A stretch of 64,000 nt of DNA from Dongia_B soli (GCF_034044715.1 NZ_JAXCLW010000003.1:124001-188000); one strand, 5' to 3'. Positions 44,643 to 53,682 are shown, numbered from the stretch's first letter. Translations and numbers: made by a program. The notes: a model not told the origin generated them from the sequence alone.

Positions 44643-45551
44643 TCAGCGACTCCGGATGACGAACAAGCCTTGCGGCTTCCACAGAAGGACCGCGATGACC
44701 GTGGCGAAGACGGCGGTGCGGCCATAGACGTCGTTCAGAATCGAGGAAACATAACTCTGCAACTCACCGAGGATACCGGCCGAAGCGACAGTGCCGAACA
44801 GATGCCCGACGCCGCCAGCCACGACAACGAGGAAAGCATCGATGACATAGGGCGTACCCATATCGGGCGAAACCGTCTTGAAGCCGGACACCATGACACC
44901 GGCGATACCTGCAAGTCCGCTCCCATAGGCGAAAGCGAGACTGTTGATACGCTTCTCGTTGATGCCGCAGCAGGAAGCGATGCCGCGGGCAACCGATACG
45001 GCGCGCAGTTGGGCACCAAAATGCGTCCGGTAGACCAGCCACCAGGTGATGCAGCCGAGCAGGGCGGCGACGATGAAAACGAAAGCGCGGTAGACCGGGA
45101 TATTGGCATCGCCCAGCGTCAGGGTCTGACGCAGCAATTCGGGCACCTGCACATTCTGAAGATCGGAACCCAAGCCGTCGATATGGATGCCGAAGAGCCC
45201 GAGTCCCGGATGAATGCGGATCAATTGTTGCAGGATCAGCGATACGCCCCAGGTCGCCAGAAGCGTATCCAGCAGCCGTCCATAAAGCCGCCTCACGATG
45301 ACGACTTCCAAGGCATAACCGATCGCCGCCGTGACAAGAAAGGCAAGGGGAATGCACAGATAAAGATTGGCGCCGAGATGCTTGGTCGCCAGCACCGTGA
45401 CATAGGCGCCGATCATCACCATTTCGCCATGGGCGAGATTGATGATTTTCATCGCCCCATAAATGATCGCCAGGCCCAGGGCAACCAGGAACAGAATTGA
45501 TGCGATACTCAGACCGATGATGAAGGTTTCCACGGCTGCCTGCTCCGTCAC
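44643..45551 (-). CDS. urtB: Urea ABC transporter permease UrtB
   Basis: 302 residues, LivH-like, about eight membrane segments: IIYGAMKIINLAHGEMVMIGAYVT, WGVSLILQQLIRIHPG, and AFAYGSGLAGIAGVMVSGFKTVSPDMG. It lacks the N-terminal periplasmic domain present in some UrtB proteins. It lies 96 bases after urtA with a hairpin between, and is tightly linked to urtC (two bases). Confidence 0.95.
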   Translation of the reverse strand: MTEQAAVETFIIGLSIASILFLVALGLAIIYGAMKIINLAHGEMVMIGAYVTVLATKHLGANLYLCIPLAFLVTAAIGYALEVVIVRRLYGRLLDTLLATWGVSLILQQLIRIHPGLGLFGIHIDGLGSDLQNVQVPELLRQTLTLGDANIPVYRAFVFIVAALLGCITWWLVYRTHFGAQLRAVSVARGIASCCGINEKRINSLAFAYGSGLAGIAGVMVSGFKTVSPDMGTPYVIDAFLVVVAGGVGHLFGTVASAGILGELQSYVSSILNDVYGRTAVFATVIAVLLWKPQGLFVIRSR

Positions 45552-45568
45552 TCATCAGCAAAACAAAG

Positions 45569-45617
45569 GTCTCGCCAGAGACAAGCCATTATCGTCTGTC
45601 GACCGCTCTGGCGAGAC
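45569..45617 (-). promoter_or_regulatory. Hairpin between urtA and urtB
   Basis: Perfect 12-base inverted repeat GTCTCGCCAGAG (45569-45580) and CTCTGGCGAGAC (45606-45617), loop 25 bases. No T-run, so more likely an mRNA end stabiliser or attenuator that keeps urtA message more abundant than the rest. Confidence 0.6.
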
Positions 45618-45647
45618 GAGGTGGCCCGAGAGGGGGGCCTCGTCGGC

Positions 45648-46895
45648 TTACAGCATTGCGCCTTTCGTCGTGCAGAGCCGCTTTTCCGCCGTCTCGCCCT
45701 GGCTGGAATAGGGCAAGGGCACCAGAGGCTCGCTGTATTGATCGACGATCTTCAGCTGCCCATCAGATTGCGTCTGACCGATCCGCGGCGTCAGATAAGT
45801 ATGCAGATTCTCCGGATCGATCTTGACCTTGCCCTGAGGTGCAGCGAATTCGATGCCCCCGGCATTGGCGACCACCGCATCCGGTGCGACATCCTTGGCC
45901 TTTTCCGCCGCCATGGCCCAGATATTCACGCCGATATAGACGGCTTCCATGGCCGCATGCGTGACGGAATCCGCGCCGGCATAAGACTTGAAGTCGGCGA
46001 CGAACTTCTTGTTTTCGGGACTATCCACCGATTGGAAATATGGCAAGGAGACATAGCTGCCGAGCGCATATTCCGGGCCCATCGCCTTGATTTCAACTTC
46101 CGTGGTTGTCGACGAGCAAAGTGGCAGCTTTTCGAAATCATATCCCTGATTTCGGAATTCGCGATAAAAGGCGACGATGGAATCACCGACGACATTGGAG
46201 AAGATCGCATCGGCACCGCTCTTGCCGATTTTTGAAACCATTGCGGCCCATTCCGAGTGCCCCAACGGCAGATATTCATCGCCGACGACTTCGGCGCCCA
46301 GTTTTTGGCAGATGATCTTCGTTGTCTTGGCCATGCCGCGCGGAAAGGCATAATCCGAGCCGACGATGAACAGTTTCTTCTTTCCCAGTTCACTGACCAG
46401 ATAGGGAATGGAGTTTTCCAATTGCTGGTTGGGAACGGCCGAACCGGCATAAAGGATGTGCTTCGAGCATTCCTCCCCTTCGTACCAGGTCGGCCAGACC
46501 AGCAGGTTCTTCCGCCGTTCGACGACAGGCAACACCGCTTTGCGGCTGGCTGTTGTATAGCAGCCGAAAATCACCCGGACCTTGTCATCGATGATCAGCT
46601 TGCGGGCTTTTTCGCCATAGGTGCGTGGATCTGAATTGGGATCCTCAACGATCGGCTTCAGCTTCTTGCCGAGCACGCCCCCCTTGGCATTGAGCTGTTC
46701 GATCGCCATCAAGGCACATTGGTTCATCGATTTCTCGACGATCGCCGTCGTGCCGGACAGCGAATACATGATGCCGACAGGAATTTCGTCTGCGGCCCAG
46801 GCACGGGAACTCAGCGTGCGAAACACCAATGGTGCTTGAATGACTGCAGCAGATATCGCTGCTCCTTTGAGCAGATTACGTCTTGAGAGAGACAT
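45648..46895 (-). CDS. urtA: Urea ABC transporter substrate-binding protein UrtA
   Basis: 415 residues from the ATG at 46895 (MSLSRRNLLKGAAISAAVIQA), a twin-arginine signal; earlier starts to 46988 lie in the leader. Mature protein: IPVGIMYSLSGTTAIVEKSM, NAKGGVLGKKLKPIVEDPNSD, FGCYTTASRKAVLPVVERRKNLLVWPTWYEGEECSKHILYAG, typical of UrtA/FmdD rather than Liv proteins. It binds urea (or short amides) in the periplasm and delivers it to UrtBC. The leader upstream holds a terminator and ANTAR-type hairpins. Confidence 0.95.
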   Translation of the reverse strand: MSLSRRNLLKGAAISAAVIQAPLVFRTLSSRAWAADEIPVGIMYSLSGTTAIVEKSMNQCALMAIEQLNAKGGVLGKKLKPIVEDPNSDPRTYGEKARKLIIDDKVRVIFGCYTTASRKAVLPVVERRKNLLVWPTWYEGEECSKHILYAGSAVPNQQLENSIPYLVSELGKKKLFIVGSDYAFPRGMAKTTKIICQKLGAEVVGDEYLPLGHSEWAAMVSKIGKSGADAIFSNVVGDSIVAFYREFRNQGYDFEKLPLCSSTTTEVEIKAMGPEYALGSYVSLPYFQSVDSPENKKFVADFKSYAGADSVTHAAMEAVYIGVNIWAMAAEKAKDVAPDAVVANAGGIEFAAPQGKVKIDPENLHTYLTPRIGQTQSDGQLKIVDQYSEPLVPLPYSSQGETAEKRLCTTKGAML

Positions 46896-47005
46896 CGCCC
46901 TTCCCCTGTTAGGTTCGGTTGCGTTTCCTAAAGCCCAGTCCGGCACTAGCCGGTTCGATTTTATTTTTTTGATGGCAGCCAACTGCACCGCTGCCTTCGG
47001 AACAC

Positions 47006-47040
47006 AAAAAAAGCCCCGCGAGGTAAATACCTCTCGGAGC
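47006..47040 (-). terminator. Terminator in the urt leader
   Basis: Read on the minus strand, arms GCTCCGAGAGGT (47040-47029) and ACCTCGCGGGGC (47024-47013) pair with two mismatches around a four-base loop, followed by seven T (47012-47006). A textbook intrinsic terminator between amiR and urtA. Confidence 0.85.
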
Positions 47041-47073
47041 TCCGTTGCTGTCTCTTGCCGGGCACCGTTGCCC
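47038..47073 (-). promoter_or_regulatory. Paired hexaloop hairpins, candidate AmiR binding site
   Basis: First hairpin: GGGC (47073-47070), loop AACGGT, GCCC (47063-47060). Second: AGC (47049-47047), loop AACGGA, GCT (47040-47038). Both loops have A at position 1 and G at position 4, the known ANTAR signature, and share AACGG. The 3' side of the second uses the first three bases of the terminator arm, so folding would be mutually exclusive. The second stem is short (3 bp), which lowers confidence. Confidence 0.5.
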
Positions 47074-47147
47074 AGCTATACTCAGATGCTACTCGCCTGA
47101 TCAGCCTCGATCAGTCGACCGCATTAGAACGCGATCACCCGATGTCG

Positions 47148-47753
47148 TCAAGACAATCCTGACTTTTTCAGCAGATTGCCGGCACTGATCAGGCTCATGG
47201 CAATATCTTCCGTCGTCACACGGTTCGCCATGGCCTGGCTGCGTAGACGACGATAAGCCTCCTCCTCACTGATTCCGTGCTGGTTCATCAGCACCGCTTT
47301 CGCCTGACTGATCAGCTTTACCGATTTCAACTTTCGTTCAAGCTTTTCAATGGCCTGATGATGTTCGATGTGATGCAATTTCGACTGTCGCGCAACGACG
47401 AGATTGGCGAGCACACCATAAGGCTGAATCGGCTTGCCGATCACCGCATTCGGCGACATTTCCAGCACCGTCTGCAATGTCGTCGGATCTTCATAGTCGA
47501 CAATGATGATCAGAGCGGGACCGCGCTCGTGCTGTTCCGCCCAGGCGCTTTTGTATTGCGCCACCATCTCCTGCTTGATCATTAGAAAGATCACATCCGG
47601 CCAAAGCGGCGGCACCTCGGCCGGGGGCCATTCCACATCCACTCGACAGCCGATCCGATGCAAATGCCGCACCAGTGTTTGGCAATCGGTGTCTTCCGGA
47701 TGGTTGACGAGAACCTGCAACAAGCGCAGATCGCGAAGCAGCGTCGGGGTCAT
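47148..47753 (-). CDS. AmiR-like ANTAR-domain antiterminator
   Basis: 201 residues from the ATG at 47753. The N-terminal domain (about 1-120) is a degenerate receiver: LVNHPEDTDCQTLVRHLHRIGCRV, without the phosphorylatable Asp set, as in AmiR. A coiled-coil (about 125-150: ALEKLERKLKSVK-like) leads to the ANTAR domain, SQAKAVLMNQHGISEEEAYRRLRSQAMANR. In Pseudomonas AmiR is held by AmiC and, once freed by amide, binds leader RNA to prevent termination. Here it lies after the amiC-like gene and just ahead of the urt leader. Product target inferred to be that leader. Confidence 0.88.
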   Translation of the reverse strand: MTPTLLRDLRLLQVLVNHPEDTDCQTLVRHLHRIGCRVDVEWPPAEVPPLWPDVIFLMIKQEMVAQYKSAWAEQHERGPALIIIVDYEDPTTLQTVLEMSPNAVIGKPIQPYGVLANLVVARQSKLHHIEHHQAIEKLERKLKSVKLISQAKAVLMNQHGISEEEAYRRLRSQAMANRVTTEDIAMSLISAGNLLKKSGLS

Positions 47754-47762
47754 TGGCACGCC

Positions 47763-48959
47763 CTAGCTGACGACTTCGGCGAGCAAATGCCGGCCGTCAT
47801 CGTCGCGATCCCGCGGGAAAACCAGGTAGGGATCGGGCTTCACGGGCGCCACGCAGTCTTGAACAATATTGAGTTCGCCCGCTGCGCCGATTTCAGCGAT
47901 CCGCGGCCAGAGATAGGTATGGTTGTTCTCCGGATCCACCCAGACTTCACCTTCCGGCGCACCGAAACGTCGGTTATGCAGCGCACGCACCACCGCATGG
48001 GTGTCATCCGTGCCAATCTCCGCAATGGCCTGGGCCACCAGATGTACCTGAAAGTAAGCTGCTTCCGTGCAACTGGTGATGCCTGCCTTGCCGAAGCGCG
48101 CAATATATTCGCGCTTGAAACGATTATTCGTTTCACTATCGATCGGGCTTAGGTAAGGCATTGAAATCAGGTGGCCCGAGGCCACGGAAGGACCCATAAC
48201 GGCGATCTCCGCTTCGCTGGTATTGAGGCTGCCCACAGGAATATGCCTTCGGCCCGCCCTCACTTTTGCCAAGCCGCGATAGAAGGGGATGGTGGAATCG
48301 CCGACAATCGTCGAAAAGATCGCATCCGGCTCCAGGGCAACCAGCCTGTCGATCACCGGTTCCACCGCCGCCGCATCGGCTTCCAGCGGCAGATAGTCTT
48401 CAGACAGGACGGACCCACCAAGTGCTTGAATCGTTTCTTTAAAGATACGATTGGCTTCGCGGGGAAACAGATAGTCCGATCCGACGAGACAGAACGTCTC
48501 GCCGCAATGTTCCATCATATATTTGGCCATGGGGATATTGTTCTGGTTCGGCGCCGCCCCCGAGTAGATCACGTTGTCGGAAAACTCGAAGCCCTCATAC
48601 ATCGTCGGATAACAAAGCAGGGCTCCGTATTCGCGGATGATCGGCAGAACCGCCTTCCGCTGGCTCGACATATAGCAGCCGAAAATGATGTTCACATTGT
48701 TATCCGCGAGCATGCGCCGCGCATAGGTTGCGAAATTGGCGGGGATTGAACCCGGATCGTAGATGATCGGCCGTATTGGCCGACCCGCGATACCGCCTTT
48801 GGCATTGATTTCCTCAATTGCCAATAGCGCTCCGTTGAGCTGGGTCTGTTCAGTGATGGCGGCCACACCGGTCTGCGACGCGAGGACACCAAAGTTCCAA
48901 TAAGCGCGGTCAAGTCCCATCAGCCAGGCCTCGGACAGTGATAGCTGGTTGACGATCAT
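47763..48959 (-). CDS. AmiC-like cytoplasmic ligand sensor (periplasmic-binding-protein fold)
   Basis: 398 residues. The sequence starts within a few residues of the fold (NFGVLASQTGVAAITEQTQLNGALLAIEEINAKGG) and has no signal peptide. Blocks match the AmiC/FmdD/UrtA family: FGCYMSSQRKAVLPIIREYGALLCYPTMYEGFEFSDNVIYSGAAPNQN. In Pseudomonas AmiC binds amides and releases AmiR. Ligand here could be urea, since the downstream operon is for urea uptake and use. It precedes the amiR-like gene by nine bases. Confidence 0.88.
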   Translation of the reverse strand: MIVNQLSLSEAWLMGLDRAYWNFGVLASQTGVAAITEQTQLNGALLAIEEINAKGGIAGRPIRPIIYDPGSIPANFATYARRMLADNNVNIIFGCYMSSQRKAVLPIIREYGALLCYPTMYEGFEFSDNVIYSGAAPNQNNIPMAKYMMEHCGETFCLVGSDYLFPREANRIFKETIQALGGSVLSEDYLPLEADAAAVEPVIDRLVALEPDAIFSTIVGDSTIPFYRGLAKVRAGRRHIPVGSLNTSEAEIAVMGPSVASGHLISMPYLSPIDSETNNRFKREYIARFGKAGITSCTEAAYFQVHLVAQAIAEIGTDDTHAVVRALHNRRFGAPEGEVWVDPENNHTYLWPRIAEIGAAGELNIVQDCVAPVKPDPYLVFPRDRDDDGRHLLAEVVS

Positions 48960-49064
48960 CCGCCGTTGACAGACGCTGTCAAGACGTCGCGTTCAAACCG
49001 CCGTCGCCGCTCGGCACTTAGCGCCCAAGGCCTAGGGCACGACTAATCGACCCGCTCCTCTGCA

Positions 49065-50813
49065 CTACCATGCCATGGCATAGCATTCGCGCCGCGGATC
49101 AGCGCCCGCCGACCGATAGTTCGTCGCCGCTTCGACCGTAATCCCGCAGACGCCGCCGGCACGCCAATGCAGGGCCGGCCAGATGCCAATGCGATGGCCG
49201 CGGCTTGATAGCGCGTCCGCTGTATGATGCAAGGCATGCTCCAGCCGCAGCATGCCGGGCTCGCTGTGATGCGGATAGAATGAACTTGGGAAGCTCGAGG
49301 TAAAGAAGCGCGGCGTCTCGATAGCCTGCTGGGCATCCATGCCAAAGGTCGTCACATTGAGGAAGAACTGCAGCATGGCCTGACACTGGACATCGCCACC
49401 CGGTGTGCCGAAGACCATTGCCAGCTTGCCGTCCTTCAAAGCGAGCGCAGGATTGGGCGTCAATCGCGGGCGACGCCAAGGTGCGATCGTGCTGGGATGG
49501 TCGGCTTGCACCCGCGATTGTGTACCGCGATCCGACGCCGCAAAACCCAGTCCCGGAATCACCGGCGTCGTCGAATAGCCGTCGCTGGGCGTTGCGGAGA
49601 AACCGTTTCCGTCCTTGTCGATGACGCAAAGATAGGTGGTATCTCGGGCCCGGTCTTCCGAAGGCCGCTCCTTCGCCTTGCTGGCATGGGGCGACAAGCG
49701 CGCAATATGGCCGGGCGGCGGCATGTCTGGAAAAGCGCGATCCATGGAAACGGCGCGCCGCCGTTCCTGCGCGTAGCTTTTCGACAACAGCACGTCCATG
49801 GGCACGTCGACGAATTCAGGATCGCCGAAATACGCCTCGCGATCGGCAAAGCCAAGCTTCATCACCTCAGTCACCAGGTGGATGTAGTCGGGTGAATTGC
49901 AGCCGAGCCGCCGCAAATCATCGTTTTCCAGCATATTCAGGAATTCGAGCAGGACCGGACCCTGGCACCAGGCACCACAGCTATAGACCTGATAGGCGCC
50001 GAAAGTGGTCGAGGGCGCATCTTCGATGCCGACATGGAAATCGCGCATATCCTCGGCTGAAAGCCATCCGCCTTCGCGCTCATAGAAGGACAAAATATCC
50101 TGCGCGATCTCGCCTTCATAAAAGCATTTCCGCACTGCTTCCAAGCCGGCGATACGGCTGCCGCCGGCGGCTTTCTCGGCGGCAATCAGACGTGCGATCG
50201 TCCGGGCGAGATCCGGTTGGCGGAAAACCTCTCCAACCATTGGCGGCCGACCTTTTGGCATGAAAACCTCGGCATTGGTTGGCCAATGCGAAAATTCCGT
50301 CGGCTCATCGGAAATCGTCTGGCAGAGCAAGGCATGCGCGGGAAATCCGCGCTCCGCCAGGTCGTAAGCCGCCTGCGCCGTCTCGCCGAAGGTCTTGGTG
50401 CCGTATTTGGCCAAAGCCGTCACCCAGGCGTCGATCGATGCCGGCACCACCGTACGCAAGACGCCGAGCGGCAACTCCCCATTTGTCTCGCGGCGGAAAT
50501 AGTCGGCATCGGTGCGCTTCGGCCAGCGTCCGAGACCGCTGATCGAGATGACTTTCTTTTCTTTGGCAAGATAAAGAATAATCGGTGCAACGCCGGTGAA
50601 GCCCACGATATCCGGCTGCAACACGCCCAAGGCCATGCCGGCGGCGACACCGGCATCGACCGCATTGCCGCCACTGTCGAGAATGCGCATGGCGGCCAGG
50701 GTTGCGAGCGGATGGCCCGTCGAGGCGGCGACATCGCGGCCCACGATCGGCGGGCGATAGCTTTTACGGCCCGTTGCCTGCGTGCCCGGCAGTGTCTCCA
50801 GATCATGTATCAT
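49065..50813 (-). CDS. Gamma-glutamyltransferase family protein (cytoplasmic type)
   Basis: 582 residues from the ATG at 50813 with GAGGGA upstream; the TTG at 50828 is an alternative. No signal peptide. N-terminal part: ASTGHPLATLAAMRILDSGGNAVDAGVAAGMALGVLQPDIVGFTGVAP. The self-cleavage site is visible as RARDTTYLCVIDKDGN, with Thr as the N-terminal nucleophile of the small subunit. It shares features with YwrD-type homologues. It is the last gene of the polyamine-type ABC operon, with the ATPase stop just upstream, so it may act on an imported gamma-glutamyl compound or amide. Confidence 0.9.
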   Translation of the reverse strand: MIHDLETLPGTQATGRKSYRPPIVGRDVAASTGHPLATLAAMRILDSGGNAVDAGVAAGMALGVLQPDIVGFTGVAPIILYLAKEKKVISISGLGRWPKRTDADYFRRETNGELPLGVLRTVVPASIDAWVTALAKYGTKTFGETAQAAYDLAERGFPAHALLCQTISDEPTEFSHWPTNAEVFMPKGRPPMVGEVFRQPDLARTIARLIAAEKAAGGSRIAGLEAVRKCFYEGEIAQDILSFYEREGGWLSAEDMRDFHVGIEDAPSTTFGAYQVYSCGAWCQGPVLLEFLNMLENDDLRRLGCNSPDYIHLVTEVMKLGFADREAYFGDPEFVDVPMDVLLSKSYAQERRRAVSMDRAFPDMPPPGHIARLSPHASKAKERPSEDRARDTTYLCVIDKDGNGFSATPSDGYSTTPVIPGLGFAASDRGTQSRVQADHPSTIAPWRRPRLTPNPALALKDGKLAMVFGTPGGDVQCQAMLQFFLNVTTFGMDAQQAIETPRFFTSSFPSSFYPHHSEPGMLRLEHALHHTADALSSRGHRIGIWPALHWRAGGVCGITVEAATNYRSAGADPRRECYAMAW

Positions 50814-50824
50814 CTGATTATCCC

Positions 50825-51928
50825 TCAAGCTTGGAGGAGGATGCCGTTCTGATGCGGCCAGGTGACCCGCATCTCCTGGCCCGTATTCACAGCGCCGCCA
50901 TTGACAGGGCTTCTGTTCAAGCTTGCGACTGCCAGCCGCTGGACGGCATTCGCGAGCTCTAGGTGGTAATAGGTTCGATCACCGACATAGGAAGCCGACA
51001 GAACACGCGCCTTTACGGTGTTGCTGCCCGCATCCGTTTCCCGGGCGTCGAGGGACATCTTTTCCGGTCGAACTGCGACGACGACCCTGTCGCCGGCCCT
51101 GACCGTTCGCCCACCAGTCGGCACCACGATCATACCGGCGGCGCCTGCATCGACAGTGACGTGATCGCGCACTTCGCGGACCTGACCGGGGAATAGATTG
51201 ATGGTACCGACAAAACGCGCCACCTCAGTTGAGACGGGACGTTCATATAGATCGCTTGCCGTACCGACTTGTGCAACCTTGCCGGCGGACATCATCGCGA
51301 CACGGTCTGCCATGGCCAGTGCTTCTTCCTGGTCATGTGTCACGAAGACAAACGTGATGCCGACCGAACGCTGAATCTGCCGCAATTCGATCTGCATCTC
51401 CTCGCGAAGCTGCTTATCGAGCGCGCCCAGCGGCTCATCCAACAGCAGCACTTTCGGCCGGCAGATCAAAGCACGCGCCAAAGCGACACGCTGGCGCTGG
51501 CCGCCGGAGAGTTGAGTAGCCGCCCGATTGTCAAGGCCCGGCAGGCGGGTCAACTCCAGCATCTCATCCACCCGCGACCTTATTTCAGACTTGGAGAGAC
51601 CTTTCTTCAAAAGTCCGTAACCGATGTTCTGGCGGACATTCAGATGGGGAAAGATCGCATAGCTCTGAAAGACCATATTGGTGGGCCGAAGATTAGGCGG
51701 TACTGTCGCCATCCCTTCCCCATCGATATAGATCTCACCGCTCGTCGGCGCTTCGAAACCGGCCAGCATGCGCAGCAATGTCGTCTTCCCACAGCCGGAC
51801 GGGCCAAGCAGGGCAAAGAATTCGCCGGTACCGATGGTGAGATCGATGCCATCGACAGCATGAACCGATCCAAAGGACTTCCTGACATTGGAGACGACAA
51901 TCATCGGATCTTTGGAGATCGCGTTCAC
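50825..51928 (-). CDS. Polyamine-type ABC transporter ATP-binding protein (PotA-like)
   Basis: 367 residues: nucleotide-binding domain (1-240) with LLGPSGCGKTTLLRMLAGFE, NLRPTNMVFQSYAIFPHLNV, LSGGQRQRVALARAL and LLLDEPLGALDKQLREEMQIELR; C-terminal TOBE domain (about 280-360). It powers import by the two permeases that follow. Start overlaps the permease stop (ATGA). The substrate class (polyamine, betaine or similar) is an inference from family. Confidence 0.93.
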   Translation of the reverse strand: MNAISKDPMIVVSNVRKSFGSVHAVDGIDLTIGTGEFFALLGPSGCGKTTLLRMLAGFEAPTSGEIYIDGEGMATVPPNLRPTNMVFQSYAIFPHLNVRQNIGYGLLKKGLSKSEIRSRVDEMLELTRLPGLDNRAATQLSGGQRQRVALARALICRPKVLLLDEPLGALDKQLREEMQIELRQIQRSVGITFVFVTHDQEEALAMADRVAMMSAGKVAQVGTASDLYERPVSTEVARFVGTINLFPGQVREVRDHVTVDAGAAGMIVVPTGGRTVRAGDRVVVAVRPEKMSLDARETDAGSNTVKARVLSASYVGDRTYYHLELANAVQRLAVASLNRSPVNGGAVNTGQEMRVTWPHQNGILLQA

Positions 51929-52734
51929 AATAAAGCCTCCGACCGCTTTAAGCGCAGCATTTCAGTGATCGTCACTGCGATGATGGAGAAGAAAAGAATA
52001 CAGCTTCCCAGAGCGAGCATCATTGGCATGCTTTCAGGGAAACGCAGGAGGCCGAACATATAGATCGGCAATGTCGGCTGGCTGCCGCTGAGGAAGAAAG
52101 CCAGCATGAATTCATCGAAGGAAACAATGAAGCATAACAGCAGGCTGGCGATGAGCCCCGGCATGGCCAAAGGCAGCGTGATGCGCCAGGCGGTTTCCCA
52201 GGCATTCATGCCCAGATCGGCCGATGCCTCTTCGAGGCTTCGATCAAAGCTTTCAAGCCGAGCGATCAGGATCAGCATGGCGAAGGGGATTGTCACCGTG
52301 ACATGCGCTGCACCGATCGTCCATAACGAAAGAGGAATATCGAGATATTGCCGAAAGAAGCTGAGAAGCGAAGCGCCCTTGATGATGGTCGGCAGGATCA
52401 GCGGCAACATGAAAACGGCGTAAAAGAAGTTCTTCGCCGGAACCCGGTATCGCGTCATCGCCTTTGCCACGAGAAAGCCGAGGATCGTCGCGATGACGGC
52501 CGATGCCGCGGCAATCTTGATACTGGCCCATAAAGCCGAGAGCATGGCCTCGTTATCGGTCAGCTGGTGATACCACTTGGTGGTGAATTGCGTCAGCGGA
52601 AAGACAGCATAGATGTTGTCGTTGAAGGAAAAGACCGGCAGCAACACGACCGGCCCATATAGAACGAGCACATAAAACGCCAGAATCACGGATAAGATCA
52701 TGGGCAGGCGGCTTCGCCGGGCGGTCGCGCTCAT
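51925..52734 (-). CDS. ABC transporter permease (PotC-like)
   Basis: 269 residues from the ATG at 52734, which overlaps the stop of the upstream permease (ATGA). Six membrane segments, with the EAA-type loop LEEASADLGMNAWETAWRITLPLAMPGLIASL. Forms the membrane channel with the PotB-like partner for the operon at 49-54.8 kb. Confidence 0.93.
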   Translation of the reverse strand: MSATARRSRLPMILSVILAFYVLVLYGPVVLLPVFSFNDNIYAVFPLTQFTTKWYHQLTDNEAMLSALWASIKIAAASAVIATILGFLVAKAMTRYRVPAKNFFYAVFMLPLILPTIIKGASLLSFFRQYLDIPLSLWTIGAAHVTVTIPFAMLILIARLESFDRSLEEASADLGMNAWETAWRITLPLAMPGLIASLLLCFIVSFDEFMLAFFLSGSQPTLPIYMFGLLRFPESMPMMLALGSCILFFSIIAVTITEMLRLKRSEALL

Positions 52735-53681
52735 AAGCTGGCCCTCCATTTCTTCCAGAGCCAATAAAGCAGCGCCACGGCACAAACCACGATCACGAGT
52801 GCCAGCATCAGGAAGACGGACACGGCCGCCGCCATCGGCGCATTATCTTCCGCGGTAAAGAGCGAAACGATCAGATTGCCGATCATCGTACCGGAGATGC
52901 CCCCGAACAGGGACGGCGTCACGTAATCGCCGGCTGCACGAACGAAGATCAGAATCGCCGAGCTGAAGACGCCCGGCAGCGACAAAGGCAAGGTGACGCG
53001 GAGGAAGACCTGTATCGCATCATCACCAAGATCCTTCGCCGCCTCCAGGAAGGAGCGATCGATCTTCTCCAGGGACACATAGATCGGCAGGATGGCAAAG
53101 ACCAGCCAGGAATGCGTCAGCACGATGATGACAGCACCCCGGTTGTAGAGGAGGAATTCCAGCGGATGATCGATAACCCCGAGCCACGCCAGGAAGGAGT
53201 TAACCACACCGTTCTCGCCGAGAATCACCTTCCAGGAGGCCACGCGCAGGAAATAGCTGATCCAAAAGGGTATGGTGACGAGGATCAGCCAAACCGCTTT
53301 ATAGCGGTGAACATGAAATGCCAGGACGTAGGCAAAGGGGTAGGCGACGAGAATCACGGCGACGGTCGTCAGCAGCGGAATCCACAGCGACCGCAGCAGA
53401 AGCGCCCGGTAGATATCGCCTTCCGGCGCAAAGAGCGCGAGATAATTGTTCAACGTATATACGACTGGCATGCCCGGATCGGTAAGCTCTCTAAAGCTCA
53501 CCAGGACCAGGGTGGATACCGATGCAAAAAGCATCACGGCGATGAACAGAAAAGCTGGCGCCATCAGCAGCAGACTGATGAACGCATCGGATCGCTGCCA
53601 TTGCGGTGGCAAGATATCCGACAACCGGGCAAGCCGTGTCCGACGGCCGCCCGATCGCGCCAGAACTCTAGCGGATGTCAT
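52731..53681 (-). CDS. ABC transporter permease (PotB-like)
   Basis: 316 residues from the ATG at 53681, one base after the stop of the binding-protein gene; a longer frame to 53717 overlaps that gene. Six membrane segments and the loop FLEAAKDLGDDAIQVFLRVTLPLSLPGVFSSAILIF. An Arg-rich N-terminus precedes the first helix. Confidence 0.93.
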   Translation of the reverse strand: MTSARVLARSGGRRTRLARLSDILPPQWQRSDAFISLLLMAPAFLFIAVMLFASVSTLVLVSFRELTDPGMPVVYTLNNYLALFAPEGDIYRALLLRSLWIPLLTTVAVILVAYPFAYVLAFHVHRYKAVWLILVTIPFWISYFLRVASWKVILGENGVVNSFLAWLGVIDHPLEFLLYNRGAVIIVLTHSWLVFAILPIYVSLEKIDRSFLEAAKDLGDDAIQVFLRVTLPLSLPGVFSSAILIFVRAAGDYVTPSLFGGISGTMIGNLIVSLFTAEDNAPMAAAVSVFLMLALVIVVCAVALLYWLWKKWRASL

Positions 53682-53682
53682 G

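Larger units (their letters stand above)
46896..47147 (-). promoter_or_regulatory. Leader of the urt-ure operon with ANTAR-type elements
   Basis: The 250 bases between the amiR-like gene and urtA contain, in minus-strand order, a hairpin with a hexaloop at 47114-47097, two hairpins with hexaloops at 47073-47060 and 47049-47038, and a terminator at 47040-47006. This is the layout of a transcript that stops early unless an antiterminator binds. The adjacent gene encodes an ANTAR protein. I did not see a sigma-54 promoter. Confidence 0.6.

Noticed and set aside
42001..46895. Branched-chain amino acid (Liv) transporter
   Set aside because: The fold is shared, but the UrtA FGCYTTASRKAVLP block, the UrtD signature and the join to urease genes point to urea.
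46896..47147. Sigma-54/NtrC promoter before urtA
   Set aside because: Urea operons are often under nitrogen control, but I found no convincing TGGC-N8-TTGC pattern; the leader is better explained by antitermination.
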